Assembly (NCBI GenBank): GCA_949130495.1 | Contig: OX422208.1 | Location: forward strand, 686,432,202-686,496,201 | Reading direction: 5' to 3' | From: Sambucus nigra | Taxonomy: Eukaryota > Streptophyta > Magnoliopsida > Dipsacales > Adoxaceae | DNA length: 64,000 bases | Part shown: positions 22,601 through 35,380 of the stretch, in pieces | Numbering within the stretch: the first letter of the stretch is position 1 | Layout of the letters: each line of letters opens with the position of its first letter | Notes under the pieces: generated by a model | Database searches by the model: none | Seen by the model: only the letters and a program-made list of their open reading frames with translations | Told to the model about the DNA's origin: nothing | Program-made: the position numbers and the translations under genes

Positions 22601-23196
22601 TAGGACATTATGACATCGTCTATGAACCAAGATCATCATTGAGAGGACAAGCATTGGCGGATTTCATTACAGAATTCACCTATCCAGAGGTTACCGACCA
22701 ATAAAACTTGCCTGCTGGTCAAATTTCTTCAGAAGAGAGCTCAGCTCAAAAGCAAGACAAAGTCATAGTTGACCAACCTGAATCATCCGAATTCAAGAAT
22801 TGGATCAGAAATATGCGTAGGAAAATAGAAGTGGATCAGGTATCATACTTAATACTCCTAATGATATAAATATTGAATATTCCCTTAGGTTTCAATTCAA
22901 TGCATCAAACAATGAAGTTGAATATGAAGCTTTGATAGTCGGACTGGAATTAGCACATTCATTAAGCGCCAAGAAATTAGGGCCACACAGCGATTCACAG
23001 TTGGTTGTCAACCAGGTGCTTCATCTATATGGAGTCAAGGGAGAATTGATGACTAGGTATTTGACCAAGGCAATGAGAGTCATTTCCAAATTTTTAGGTG
23101 TGCAACTGAACAGAATACCAAGAATAGCTAACGCTCGAGCTAATGCACTTGCTCGACTAGCTTTAGCAACAAGAATGTAACTTCGAATAAGCATTC
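22601..23196 (+). pseudogene. Tat-2 archaeal-type RNase H (truncated by an LTR insertion)
   Basis: The AVEIGHYDIVYEPRSSLRGQ-like linker lies around 22595-22650. The domain core runs to 23180: NNEVEYEALIVGLELAHSL, SDSQLVVNQVLHLYGVK, RYLTKAMRVISKFL and RIANARANALARLALAT. The first VDGS block is damaged. At 23196 a chromovirus LTR interrupts the frame, and its target CATTC is duplicated. The coding sequence resumes at 26131 with PLEILANRSIDE, exactly as expected from Tat-1. Confidence 0.75.
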
Positions 23197-26130
23197 TGTG
23201 ATACCACGCCTAATTAAATATCGGGTGATCAGTCCTTTATTAAATTAGAAACAGAATATTCGGTTGGTTTAGTCTTAGCATCACAGTCGAAAAACGTTTA
23301 TTAATTACTAACCACTTAGTAATTAAAAAGTTAAATGTCAAATTTTATCTTCTAAAATTAAAATGTAACCACAAATAATTAATTTAACCATTCACCATCT
23401 AATACTATGACATAAATGAATAACTGAGTTTGGAGTAAACACATCCAGTCTAAATCCCAAATACAAGTCTGAAGTGAAATAAATCCCCACAACTGAAATA
23501 AAAATAAGAATTTGCAGTCACTATGTCTGAGTACATCTGAATAAATAATAGGCAACATGCTCGACTGAAGTAAATAACTAGGAAAGAATCAAGGATATAT
23601 GTGGAAGCGTCAAGTACCGAGGTGCTGTAACTTCCACAACAGCTACATCACGTCAATTGGAAGGAACTCCTATGCTTGGCGTCCCTGTGGCTGGGCACCA
23701 AAAAGATTTTTACACAAAGAAAGTAGATTTGGAAGAAAATGCATTAGAGCCCGAGTTGTAAATGGTTTCAAAACAATAAGTGTTTTAAATGCATTAAATA
23801 GTAAATATTATATCGATGTTAGTTCCTCGTGGACTCACTTGATATTCTCACCTCTCAACTAATGTGCACGCCTAGCATAGACTCCTAACACATCTTAGTC
23901 ACGCTATCCCACTTATCTAGTTTAGTCCAAGTCCTTTACAGAATTGCCTAAGTCATTACAGCCAATTATAACACCCTAATAATACATTCTTGTAATTATA
24001 ACATTAGTTTAATTGGATTAAAATAACTCATTAATCATTCATGTTCCCACATTGTTGATTAATATTAAATTTCGTAATCTTTCTCATCTACTAAGCATCA
24101 CAGTAGATTAATCTCAAGTGTATATACATATATATATCACTATCATAAATATATATACTAGTACGACATCCCAAAAGGCTAAACCTGCGGTGCACACATA
24201 CTCTGCTATCAGTCCCGGTACATCACGCACATAAGGACTACGAATTCTGAATGACTCTGGAATCATATCAACACATAACACACACAATGGAGGTGAACAT
24301 AGTTCCCAGCCCCATGGGCTATGCACATACCGACGCACCCACGTGACCGCAAATTTATCAACTCACAGATAAGTCTTTCCCAGACCTCCTGAGGTAGTAA
24401 TCTAAAATCCCCCCGAAGGCTCATCAAGATAAGATTGTTCCCTTCCTAAGACCTCCCGCGATAACAAGTGTGGTAGGTATATTATATACATAAGAGTTCA
24501 TGCAATAGGTACACACAACCCATCTAATTAATAGGATCACACCACCTAAACATTCCAGATTTGTACGAATTGTCATTCTTTACAATATTCATGACGTTCC
24601 CAATTATGACAATTCTCTCTATCGTATCGTACTACTTATAATAAATATCACTAAGGAGTCCCTCTTATCCGTATATACTTCTGCACTTCATGTTACTAGC
24701 TCAAGAAATGTGGTTGCCCTACATAACCTTAAGTCATTCATTATTATGGAATTATTTTCACCAAATTTTAGTTCCACACATAAAATTTCCAAAAATTTGA
24801 AATCACGTTCCAAGTGGCCAGAAGTTTCGTTTCAACGAAACTTTAAACGATCTTCACTCTAAAATCTCGTTAGTAAATCGTTCGAACGGACTTTGAACGA
24901 ACTAAATTCTGAATTTTCGTTGCAATTCTCATTGGATTCTCGTTTGAACAAGTTCGTTCAAACGACTTTCCCGTTCCCCAGGTCGTTCGAACGACATTCA
25001 CCCAGTTCGTCCTCTACCTTAGGAAACCTGAATTTTTTTCCATTTTCGTTCACCCAATTCACATCAAACTTTGCCCAACTCAAAATTAATATTCCTAAAG
25101 CCATTCTACATACATTCAGACGATCCCTAACCTTTTTTAAGCATCAAACCTCATTAAATCTCATATATGGGTGAAGGAATTTAATCAAATATCAAAAGCC
25201 CTATTTTTACATCATCAATGATTTTGTTCACCCAAAACCCAAAGTTAAATTCATTTTTCCCCATGTATCAACCCAGATTCATAGCCTCTACATATGTTAA
25301 TTCATCTATGTTCAATTTCCTACCCAAGAGCTTGATTAATAATTCAATTTCAACCCAGATTTCACCGTATCATGTGTATATCATCAACTCTACACTAACA
25401 TGTATAACATATTCACTAATTAAAGCAAGAAAACCACTTGCCTTGTTGGTAAGGTCTGAATCGTTGAATGAAAGTGGTATAGATGCATTCCACTCTTCCC
25501 GATCTACACATTGATGGTGTTCTTGGTGAAAGATGGGTGGGTTTACTCATGGAGCTCCTAGAAATCTCTTCTCCATCTTCCTCTTGGACGCTCTATTTTC
25601 TTTTTGTAGATAAAAACCCTAACTTCTCCCACGTACATGCAAATATATTTCTCCAATTTTTTCCCATTAATTAGCCCCAATTTTTTTAAAGACAAAAATA
25701 CCCTTTCGGGGTGTCAGTTTAGCCTAAAACTATCACGAAACCCAAACTGAACCCCCGGGTAGACTTTTCTGACTATTTCGACCCTTCCAGACATGTTGGC
25801 ACACTCGAAATGACCATTTGGGTGTTGTATAAATGTTTTTTACATTTATTCTATTAATTTAGTCCCGACACAACTCACATGCGCGTCCCGACTTAAATTC
25901 CATAATTGTTGAATTTCTATCTCACGATAATTTTCATAGATTCATAATCACATTCAGAATCATATATTACTTTATTCGCTCAGTAATATTCAGTATAATT
26001 CCCAATACTAAATACAAACTCTTATCTCACTAGTTAATATTTATTTTATTTTGGATTAATTATTAATTAATTCTTCCCACATTTAATTCAATTAATCCCA
26101 CAATTAAAATCAAAATTACGGGGTATTTCA
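23197..26130 (-). repeat. CHR chromovirus solo LTR in Tat-2 pol
   Basis: 2,934 bp from TGTGATACC to GGTATTTCA (TG..CA), with the 5-bp duplication CATTC on both sides (23192-23196 and 26131-26135). Orientation follows the better-preserved CHR element at 27.6-39.9 kb, whose primer site and purine tract are readable on the minus strand. There is no internal region, so this is a solo LTR, from LTR-LTR recombination or from the duplication described in the findings. The short open frames within it (for example 24893-25674) recur in every copy of the LTR without conserved motifs and are not called. Confidence 0.8.
24830..25010. repeat. Cluster of TTCGAACGA-type palindromes in the CHR LTR
   Basis: Many overlapping half-sites of GTTCGAACGA, GTTTGAAC and TTCGTTC spaced at short intervals. 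The cluster recurs in the other LTR copies (about 28830-29005, 38570-38790, 45030-45160). It could form hairpins or bind a factor; nothing more can be said from sequence. Confidence 0.6.
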
Positions 26131-27300
26131 CATTCCGCTTGAGATCTTGGCAAACAGGAGCATAGACGAGAATCTAATGGTGAGTTTCATTACTATAGAT
26201 TTGGGACCTTCCTGGATGGATCTGATCAGGGCTTACATCGAAGATGGAATCCTACGAGCTGATCCCAAAGAAGTAAAAAATATCTGGTAAAAAGCAGTCA
26301 GATATGTGTTGGACAGGATCAACTAACTCCTTATTATGTTGTGTTCATTCGTTGGAGGTTGAATACTTGATTAAGGAAGTGCATCAAGGTTCATGTGGAG
26401 CTCATTCAACTGGTGGGGGTTACTCCAAAGAATCAACACACGGGGATACTACTGGTCAACTATGAGGGTAGTATGTAAGGCCTTCGCAAGAAAGTGTGAT
26501 AAGTGTCAGATGTTTTCTATAATTCGAAAAGCACTCAACTATGGTGCTAGATCAGCGTTGGGTGCTTTTGATTATTTCATAAAATGGGTGGAAGTATAGT
26601 TGTTGATAGAAATGCCTTATGAAAAGGTGTATTAATTCATCTGGAAGAGTATCATATGTAGGTATAGTATGCTTTATGCCTTCATTATAGACCATAAAAC
26701 CCAGTTTGACAATGATGAATTTGAAGCATATTGTGTTCAGTCTAAGATTCAGAAACTCCATTCTTCACCAGGACATCCACAAAGCGATAGTCAGACAGAA
26801 GTGACAAATAGAACCTTGCTTAATAAGCTTAAGAAGAGGCTTGTTGATGCCAAGGGAAATTTGATTAATGAATTATGTTAAGTTCTTTGGGCATTTAGAA
26901 CAACGGTGAGAAGAGCACCTGGTGAAACACCTTATATGCTTTTATTTGGGACAGAGGCCATAATACTAGCCTTGATTCTCTAAAGAGTGACTTGATGAGA
27001 AGATTGGACTTGGACATGTTGGAAGAAGTCCAAGAAGATGTTACTCTCAGAAATCTTGCGTACCAATATAGGACTTCTCTCTTTTATAATAAAAGGGTCA
27101 AGCCGACCAACTTAAAAGAAGGCGACTATGTCCTTAAGAAGTTCATCCAGAAGGGAAACAAGCTTGAGGCCAATTGGCATGGCCCATATCATATTTCAAC
27201 AATCATTTGACAAGGAATTTTCACCTTTAGACACTTGATGGGGAGGAATTCAAAAACCCTTAGAACGCCGAGCAACTTCACAAATATTATCACTGAATCA
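26131..27300 (+). pseudogene. Tat-2 integrase tail, copy 1
   Basis: It resumes after the LTR with PLEILANRSIDE. Visible blocks are GYYWSTMRVVC, KCDKCQMF, FDYFIKWVEV, FIIDHKTQFDNDEFEAYCVQ, SPGHPQSDSQTEVTNRTLL, and the tail FYNKRVKPTNLKEGDY and NWHGPYHISTII. The segment with the first catalytic Asp (WGIDLVKP in Tat-1) is missing and replaced by IIRKALNYGARSALGAFDYF. Shared stops follow MPYEKVY, NELC and ILALIL. These lesions recur in copies 2 and 3. Confidence 0.8.
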
Positions 27301-27559
27301 GGGTATTGACATATTGTATTTATTTTTAACTTATGATCAGTACAATCATCTTTGAAGTTCAATAAAAATCTTGATTTTAGTTCCTTAATTTTTTTTGTTT
27401 TTTTTGGAGTACGGTGATATATATCCCCCAGAAACAACAAACAAAAAATATCTCTTGTTCTTCAGCTCTTATCGATCAACAACACATACTTAATCAGGTT
27501 GAACTTATTTGTCGATCAACAAAATATACTTAATGAGGTTGAATTTATCAAATTCGAGA
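27301..27559 (+). other. Tat-2 3' untranslated region, copy 1
   Basis: AT-rich, with 'cttgattttagttccttaa' and twin 'cgatcaacaa(c/a)acatacttaat(c/g)aggtt' repeats. It ends 'caaattcgagaa', where a CHR LTR fragment abuts. The same text continues uninterrupted at 47730. Confidence 0.7.
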
Positions 27560-30109
27560 AGGGAACATTCCCGACTGAAGTAAATAACTCAGAAAGAATC
27601 AAGGATAAATGTGGAAGCGTCTAGTACCGAGGTCCTGTAACTTCCACAGCAGCTACATCACATCAATTGGAAGGAACTCCTATGCTTGGCATCCCTATGG
27701 CGGGGAACTTAAAAGATTTTTACACAAACAAAGTAGATTTGGAAGAAAATACGTCAGATCCCGAGTTGTAAATGGTTTAAAAATAACAAGTGTTTAAAAT
27801 GCATTAAATAGTAAATATTATATCGATGTTAGTTCCTCGTGCCCTCACTTGAGATTCTCACCTCTCAACTAATGTGCACGCCTAGCATAGACTCCTAACA
27901 CATCTTAGTCACGATATCCCACTTATCTAGTTTCGTCCAAGTCCTTTACAGAATTTCCTAAGTCATTATAGCCAATTATAACACCCAAATAATACATTCT
28001 TGTAATTATAACATTAGTTTAATTGGATTAAAATAACTCATTAATCATTCAAGTTCCCACATTGTTGATTAATATTAAATTTTGTAATCTTTCTCATCTA
28101 CTAAGCATCACAGTAGACTAATCTCAAGTGTATATATATATATATATATATATCACTATCATACATATGTATACTAATACGGCACCCCAAAAGGCTAAAC
28201 CTGAGGTGCACTCATACTCTGCTATCAGTCTTGGTACATCACGCACATAAGAACTACGAATTCCAAATCACTCTGGAATCATATCAACGCATAACACATA
28301 TAATGGAGGCAAACATAGTTCCCATACCCATGGGATATGCACATACCTACGCACCCATGTGACCGAAAACTTATCAACTCACGGGTAAGTCTTTCCCGAC
28401 CTATGTCCTGAGGTAGCAATCTAAAATCCCCCCGAAGGCTCATCAAGAGAAGATGATCCCCTTCCTAAGACCTCCCGTGATGACAAGTATGGTAGGTATG
28501 TTATAAACATGAGGGTTCATGCAATAGGTACACACAACCCATATAATTAATATGATCACACCACCTAAATATTCCAGATTTGTACGAATTGTCATTCTTT
28601 ACAATATTCACGACGTTCGCAATTACGACTATTCTCTCTATCGTATCGCACTACTTATAATGGATATCACAAAGGAGTCCCTCTTATCCTTATAAACTTT
28701 TACACTTCATGTTACTAGCTCAAGAAATGTGGTTGCCCTATATAACCTTAACTCATTCATTATGCTCGAATTATTTTCACCAAATTCCAGTTCGTCCCAT
28801 AAAATTTCCTAAAATCTAAAATCTCGTTCGAAGTGCCCAGACATTTCGTTTGAACGAACTTCACTCTAAAATCTTGTTAGAAAATCGTTCGAACGAACTA
28901 AACTCTGTATTTTCGTTGTAATTCTCATTGGATTCTCATTCGAACGAGGTCGTTCGAACGACTTTCAAGTTCCCCAGGTCGTTCGAACGACATTCACGCA
29001 GTTCGTCCCCTACCTTAGGAAACCTGCATTTTTGCCCATTTTCGTTCACCCAATTCACATCAAACTTTATCCAACCCAAAATTAATAGTTCTAAATCCAT
29101 TTTACATACATTTAGATGATCCCTAACATTTTTTCACCATTAAATCTCATATATGGGTGAAGGAATTTAATTAAATATCAAAAGCCCTGGTTTTACATCA
29201 TCAATGATTTTGTCCACCAAAAATTTGAAGTTAAATTCATTTTTCTTTATATATCAACATATATTCATAGCCTCTATATATGGTAATTCATCTATGTTCA
29301 ATTTCCTACCCAATAGCTTGGTTAATAATTCAATTTCAACCCAGATTTAATCATATCATGTGTATATCATCAATTCTACACTTACATGTATAACATATGC
29401 ACTAATTAAAGCAAGATAACCACTTGCCTTGTTGGGAAGGTCTGAATCGTTGAATGAAAGTGGTATCGATGCTTTCCTCTCTTCCCGACATGCACGTTGA
29501 TGGTGTTCTTAGTGAAAGATGGGTGGGTTTGGTCTTGGAGCTCCTAGAAATCTCTTCTCCTTCTTCCTTTTGGACTCTCTTTTCTTTTCCAAATAAAAAC
29601 CCTAACTTCTCCCACTTACATGTGAATATATTTCTCCAATTTTCGTCCAATAATAAGCTTTCAAAAGACAAAAATACCCCTCTGGGGTGTCAGTTTGGCC
29701 TAAAACTATCTCGAAACCCAAACTAAACTCCCGGGTAGACTTTTTTTACTATTTCGACCCTTCAGCACACGTTGGCGCACTCAAAATAACCATTTGGGTG
29801 ATGTATAATTTTTTTACTTTTTATTCTATTAATTAAGTCCCGACACGACTCACACGCGCGTCCCGAATTAAATTCCATAATTGTCATATTTCTCTCTCAC
29901 AATAATTTTTATAAATTCATAATCACATTCTGAATAATATATTACTTTATTCGCTCAGTATTATTCAATGTAATTCCCAGTAATAAATACTAACTCTTAT
30001 CTCACTAGTTAATATTTATTTTATTTCAGATTAATAATTAATTAATTTTTCTCACATTTAATTCAATTAATCCCATAATTAAAATCAATTAAAATTATGG
30101 GGTATAACA
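27560..30109 (-). repeat. CHR 3' LTR, truncated at one end
   Basis: Homologous to 23550-26130 and 37320-39905. The first roughly 360 bp (plus-strand left end) are missing because of the chimeric join at 27560. It ends ...GGGGTATAACA. It includes a (TA)n run at 28132-28154 and the TTCGAACGA cluster. Confidence 0.8.
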
Positions 30110-30121
30110 TACTTCCCCCTA
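30110..30121 (-). other. CHR polypurine tract
   Basis: Minus strand AGGGGGAAGTA abuts the start of the 3' LTR (TGTTATACCCC). Confidence 0.7.
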
Positions 30122-31440
30122 ATTACCGAATTTTGTCCCGAAATTTGAAAATAAAAGGTATACCTTGTAAGAATAACTCTGGGTATCTCTCGCGCATACC
30201 ATCCTCGCGCTCCCAAGTCGATTTCCTCGATATCATGATGTCGCCATTGTACACGAACTAATGGCACCACCTTCGACCTCAGTTTCCTCACGCTACGATC
30301 TAGGATAGCGACTGGCCCCTCCTCGTAGGAACTATCAGGTTGAAAATCAATCTCCTTTAAAGCAATATGGGTGTGGGTCAAATCATCCCGAAGGTATCTC
30401 CTCAGCGAAGATATGTGAAACACATCGTGAATCCTATGCAGGTGCTCGGGTAACCCAAGCCAGTATGCCACTGTCCCAATCCTCTCAATAATAGGGAAGG
30501 GCCCTACACACCTCAGCGCCAACTTACCTTTCTTCCTCTATCGCATTATCCCCTTCATAGGAGATACTCTCAACAATACCTGGTCCCCCACACTGAATTC
30601 CCTGAAGAACCTCTTGACTTCGGCGTAGCTCTTCTGCCTATCCTGAGCAACCAGTATGAAACTCCTGATCATCTATATTCTTACTGACGTATCCTGATTC
30701 ACTTTCGACCCGAGCAGTTTTTTTGTCCCCCACTTCTAACCAACAAGCAAGAGAGTGGCAAGGCCTACCATACAACACCTCAAATGGGGCCATCCTAATT
30801 GTAAACTGATAAGAGTTGTTATATGCAAACTCTACCAGCGAAAGGTACTGCTCCCAACCTCCCCCAAAATCCTGAATACACATATATAACATATCCTCCA
30901 GCTGATTAGTTTGCTCGGCCTGCCCGTTTGTCTGCAGGTGATAGGTCGTGCTCAAGTTCAACTTTGTACACATGACTTTCTAGAAGCTCTCCCAAAAATG
31001 ATATAAAAAGGTCTTGTCCTGATCGGACAAAATATCGAGATGCACCCCGTGTAATCTCACAATCTCAACGATGAATAACTAGTCATAGTGACTTGCTGTG
31101 TAATCCGTCCGGACTGGTAAAAAGTGGGCTACCTTAGTTAACCGATCTACAATCACCCATATAGAATCTTGACCCTTCTGAGAAATAAGCAACTATATGA
31201 TAAAGTCTATGGAAATGATCTCCCATTTCCACATCGGGATCTCTAATGGATGAAGCAACCCTATCGGCTTCTGGTTTTCCACCTTGATAAACTGATAGGT
31301 TTCACACTTTGAGATAAACTTAGAAATGTCTCTCTTCATGCCGTTACACCAATATTGTGGCCTCGTATCCTCGTACGTCTTATCCCCTCTGGGATGTACC
31401 GTAAAGTGTGAACCGTGCGACTCTGTCATCACATAATGTC
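30122..31440 (-). pseudogene. CHR integrase and chromodomain-like tail (multiple stops)
   Basis: Integrase is read downwards from about 31432. The zinc domain has HFTVHPRGDKTYEDTRPQYW and KCETYQF, where the second Cys of CXXC is replaced. Catalytic blocks are SIDFI, LSDQDKTF and TNGQAEQTNQ. WEQYLSLVEFAYNNSYQ and APFEVLYGRPC follow. The tail frame 30085-30522 begins ALRCVGPFPIIERIGTVAYW and LHRIHDVFHISSLRRY. It then shows ILDRSVRKLRSKVVPLVRV and QWRHHDIEE, a chromodomain-type block that targets insertion to methylated histone in related elements. The usual aromatic and Trp-Glu core after HHDIEE is altered (DLGARGW). Confidence 0.8.
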
Positions 31441-31453
31441 ATAGGTCCTCTCC

Positions 31454-32152
31454 CTATGGGACAACTAGACTCCCATTAAAGGACAAACCCCCATCTGAAC
31501 CCACAGAATAAGACTCAACTCCCTCGGCTAGAAGTTGCACAATTCGATCCTGACAGAATGTGTCGGCTGCCCGGGCCTGTATTACACTCATCACAATTTG
31601 GAGTGTAATGGTCATAAGAGACATGAATGATCGGGATACTGTATCCTGGTGTCCCAACTCCTTATATTTCGCCTTCCACACCTCAGCCCCGTCACCTGCT
31701 AGCCTCCAGCTAAATGCATCAGCTACTATATTAGCCTTCCCCGCGTGGTAATGGATATTGAACCGGTAATCCTTCACAAATTCAAGCCACTTACACTGAC
31801 GCATGCTCAATTCACTCTCAGTTAATAAATACTGTAGTGACTTGTGATATGTGAATAGGCAAAACTTCTCCCCCAACAGATAGTGTCTCCAAATCCGAAG
31901 AATAAACAAGACTGTTGCTAGCTCTAAGTCATGGGTGGGGTAATTCTTCTCGTGAGGATTAAGCTTACAGGAAGCATAAGCTATAGCCTGATCCTCCTGC
32001 TGAAGTACACCCCCAAGTCCCTGTAAGGATGCATCGGTATATACTAAGTACTCCACTCCTGGTCTGGGCAATGCTAGAACTGGTGATGAAGTTAACTTTT
32101 CCTTCATCTCATCGAAAGCTAACTGACACGCGTCATCCCAGATTAATGGCAC
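31454..32152 (-). pseudogene. CHR RNase H fragment (232 codons open)
   Basis: The longest open frame of CHR. It starts MPLIWDDACQLAFDEMKEKL and includes the first catalytic Asp (LVYTDASLQGLGGVL), KLNPHEKNYPTHDLELATV with the catalytic Glu, and HAGKANIVADAFSW with the late Asp. The normally invariant Asp of 'TDHKSL' is Tyr here (FTYHKSLQYL), so activity would be lost. It continues into the integrase linker and ends at a stop at 31454. Confidence 0.85.
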
Positions 32153-33286
32153 TCATTTACGAGTCAAGTTGGTCAACGGACCCGCTATTTTTGAGAATCC
32201 CCGAATAAACCACATGTAATAGCCTAGTAACCCCAAAAAACTCCGCATCTCCGTCAGTGTAGTGGGTTGGCCCCACTCCCTCACCACCGACACCTTGTTG
32301 GGGTCCGCCGATATTCCCTTATCTGATATGATGTGCCCTAAGAATTATACCTCTTGTAGATAAAATCCACATTTCTCGAACTTGGCATACAACTCATTCT
32401 CCCATAAAGTCTGTAATCAGGATGTCATCTATGAAAATAATGACAAACTGATCTAAGAACTCTCTGAACACTTTGTTCATTAAGTCCATAAATAATGTCG
32501 GTGCGTTGGTTAGCCCGAATGGCATAACCCAAACTCATAGGATCCATACCTCTTCATAAACTCAGTCTTAAACACATCATGCTCCCTGTTCTTCAACTGA
32601 TGGTACCCTGACCTCAAGTCTATCTTTGAGAAGAAAGTTACTCCCCTCAGCTGGTCGAATAAGTCATCGATTCTGGGCAATGGATACTTATTTCATATCG
32701 TGACTTTATTCAACTCCCGATAATCTACGCACAGTCGTAAGGATCCATCCCTCTTCTTCACAAACAAAACTGGGTCACCCCAAGGTGAGGTACTCCGGTG
32801 GATGAAACCCTGTCCCAACAACTGCTCAATCTGATCCCTTAGCTCCCTCATCTCCGCAGGAGCCATGCGGTAAGGTGCACGATCTATCGATTGAGTTCTC
32901 GACACTAAGTCAATCATAAACTCTATCTCTCTACTCAACGGTAGCCCTGGTATATCCCGAAACACATCTGCATACTCACGGACGACTGGAATCGAATCAA
33001 GGAGAATCACAACTCCCGTAGAGGTCTCCTCCTCTATATAAAACAAGTGAGTGGACTATCCTCCCTCGGGGCAAGGCATCGCCACTAAAAATATCTCCTG
33101 ACCCGGTATGAGGAACACAATACTACGACTATATCAGTCAGTCATAGCCTTATACATAACTAGCAAATCCATACCGATGATAGCATCATACTCGTGCATA
33201 TCTAAAATAAGAATATCGGTCAGTTGGATCACTCTCCCAATCACTAGGCCCACTCCCCGACATATAAAGAATATCAATGACCCATA
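32153..33286 (-). pseudogene. CHR reverse transcriptase and protease C-terminal part (frameshifted)
   Basis: From 33286 down, the protease tail (YDAIIGMDLL) and a linker are readable in broken frames. The frame 33046-32693 is intact: [58 protein letters not shown] and [15 protein letters not shown]. The catalytic box is FIDDIL (minus strand near 32425-32440; usual YIDD), in a shifted frame. The stretch 32160-32690 needs several frame changes. This is the hallmark RT of chromoviruses. Confidence 0.8.
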
Positions 33287-34042
33287 TGTGGCCATCCCCT
33301 TCCGATCCTCGTGGCAGGAGAGGTGAAGAAGGGAGGGATGTCTCCCCTTCGTCTTGGGAGGATCTTGGTCCCACGCATCCCTCTCGAGAGCGCTTCAGTC
33401 GGCGTCGGTGATGAGGTGAAAATGTAGAGAGATAGAGTCGCCAATCTATTTTACTCAAAACAGAAAAAACAAAAAAAGGGAGCCATCCCGAAGGACAACA
33501 TCCAAATACATACTGATACATACGAAACCAAAATGATTCGAAAATGGCCCGGAGGCTAAGTTACGAAATGGAAAGGGGTTAGGCACCCATTCCACCCTTA
33601 CGGTCTCTCATGGGTTATTGATATTTTCTTTTATTTCGCCATGATATATGTGCATGTGTATATGTATTGGAGATAGGAATCATCAACTTGTATCATGGAG
33701 GAGATAAAGAGAGTCATCCGTAGGAATGTTCCTAAATGTATATTAGAAAATAGGATTTATGCGATTATCCTAGCATCGATCATTATAAGGGAATGATAAC
33801 GCATGTGGGATAATATGATACTAAGCACAAATATATGTATATGTAAATAGATAGAATCTAAGAGAGTTATGTTTTAAAGAATATATAAAAAAGAAAATAA
33901 GAAGAAAAGTAGGAAAAGGAATCGAGTCTCGGGTTTTACCCCGAGATGCCTATGTACCCTATAGAGGCATCAAAGTCCCCCTAGTTCGTATACAAAACGA
34001 GGGGGTGGGATTTATCCCATAAACCCATTTGGGGACTTCTCT

Positions 34043-34044
<2 letters not shown>

Positions 34045-34077
<33 letters not shown>
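34045..34077. repeat. (TG)n microsatellite in LTR-D
   Basis: About 16 TG units. The counterpart in unit 2 (42149-42175) is shorter, about 13 units. Confidence 0.95.
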
Positions 34078-34082
<5 letters not shown>

Positions 34083-34639
34083 TGTTTTAGTTGCGAGAAA
34101 AGTGTGAGAAGAGTGAGAATTCCTGTTTGGAATTTATGAGCAAATCCTCTTTTTCTTGTTTTTTGGATTTTATTTATATGAAAATAAGAGATGTGCAATA
34201 ATACTAAATAAAAAGTATATTAGAGTATGTGAGATGAGAGAATAAAAGTGCTAAGTAATAAAACAAATTAATGAGAATTTAGGATAATTTAAAGAGACAG
34301 TTGAGAAAGTTGGACCTTGTTGAAGATCTTGAGCTTGATCTTGGATGTTGGAGAGCATCCCTTGTACTTGGGTGATGATGGAGGGTACTTAATTCACCAA
34401 GTTTGATGAAAAAGGTAATGAAAGGTGAAGGTTGGAAAGGGATTTGAATATGGAAATCACGCTGACTTCGAGAGGGGTTCTCTGAGCTTGCTGAGAGTGA
34501 TGGATCTCTGCTCTTGTGTTTTTTTTAAATGAGGTTAGGACCTCCTTTTTATAGGCCCAGGGAATTACCGATCGGCATAGCCCTAGTCCTGCCAATCAGC
34601 AGGTGTGTTTAGGCACACTACCAATAGGTAGGGCTTGGA

Positions 34640-35290
34640 ACCTGCCGAATCGTGCACGGGGCAAACAGTTACAATGGTAATTCAGGACCTTTGAATGTAT
34701 TTTGGACTCCTCCAGGGTCTGGGAGCTGACTTTGGGTCAAATGTGGCTCGGAAATGTTCGTCGGTCCTTCGAACGGGGGATCATCGGACGCAAATGGATC
34801 GTTCGTCCGCATGGTAAGTCAGAATCATGCACGGGGCGAACTATTGGAAAGGTTAGGAGATGAACTTCGACATTCCAAAGAGATTAACTTGGTTTGGAGA
34901 GTTGACTTTGGTCAATCGGGGCCTAAAACCGCTCGGTGACCTTTTGGAGTAAAACGAATTGTTCGTCCGTACCGTAAGTCAAAATCGCGCACAGGGCGAA
35001 CCATTGAAAAGGGGTTTCAGTGCCCTTCGAAAATTCAGTCAGTATTAGTTGAGATGAAGAGTTAAATTTGGTCAAATGGAGCCTGGGAGAGTTCGGTGAC
35101 CTCCTGATCGAGTTTCGAGGGAAAACGAGTCGTTCGTTCGCACCGTAAGTCAGAGTTACACATGGGACGGACCATTGGAATGGGGTTTTAGTGACCTTCA
35201 AAGATTCATTCAGTCTTTATCGAGATGAAGAGTTTGACTTTTGGTCAACCGGAGTCCGGGAGTTCCCGATGGCCTTTAGGTCAGTGCCCG
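34640..35290. repeat. Diverged tandem repeats, about 160-170 bp period, in LTR-D
   Basis: The phrase 'cgttcgtccgcatggtaagtc' recurs in variant form near 34799, 34960 and 35130. Each is followed by 'gcacggggcgaaccattgg' and a stretch ending 'gttgactttggtcaa'. A partial fourth unit begins near 34645. Confidence 0.7.
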
Positions 35291-35380
35291 GGGTATGACT
35301 TAGGTTTGTGGCGGTGAGGGGAGGTGATAGGGGATCTACGGAGAGGTTAGGGGGTGTTAGAATGGGGTGTCTACACCATA

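Larger units (their letters stand above)
33287..35375. mobile_element. LTR-D: solo LTR (2,089 bp) inside CHR
   Basis: TGTGGCCATCC...GGGGTGTCTACA (TG..CA), flanked by the perfect 5-bp duplication CCATA (33282-33286, 35376-35380). It interrupts the CHR protease exactly: DTGSSHSF and GYGV lie on one side, and YDAIIGMDLL on the other. It has no coding capacity, a (TG)n run at 34045-34077 and diverged tandem repeats at 34640-35290. Read on the minus strand it starts TGTAGACACCCC, a start I associate with a class of large plant gypsy LTRs; orientation is not certain. Confidence 0.8.

Noticed and set aside
24893..25674. Series of short open frames in the CHR LTR (for example 24893, 25218, 25483) as genes
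   Set aside because: Equivalent frames recur in each LTR copy with unequal ends and frame breaks, which reflects shared LTR sequence, not a conserved protein.
33186..33521. 111-codon minus-strand open frame
   Set aside because: It crosses the CHR/LTR-D junction at 33287 and so is a chance fusion.
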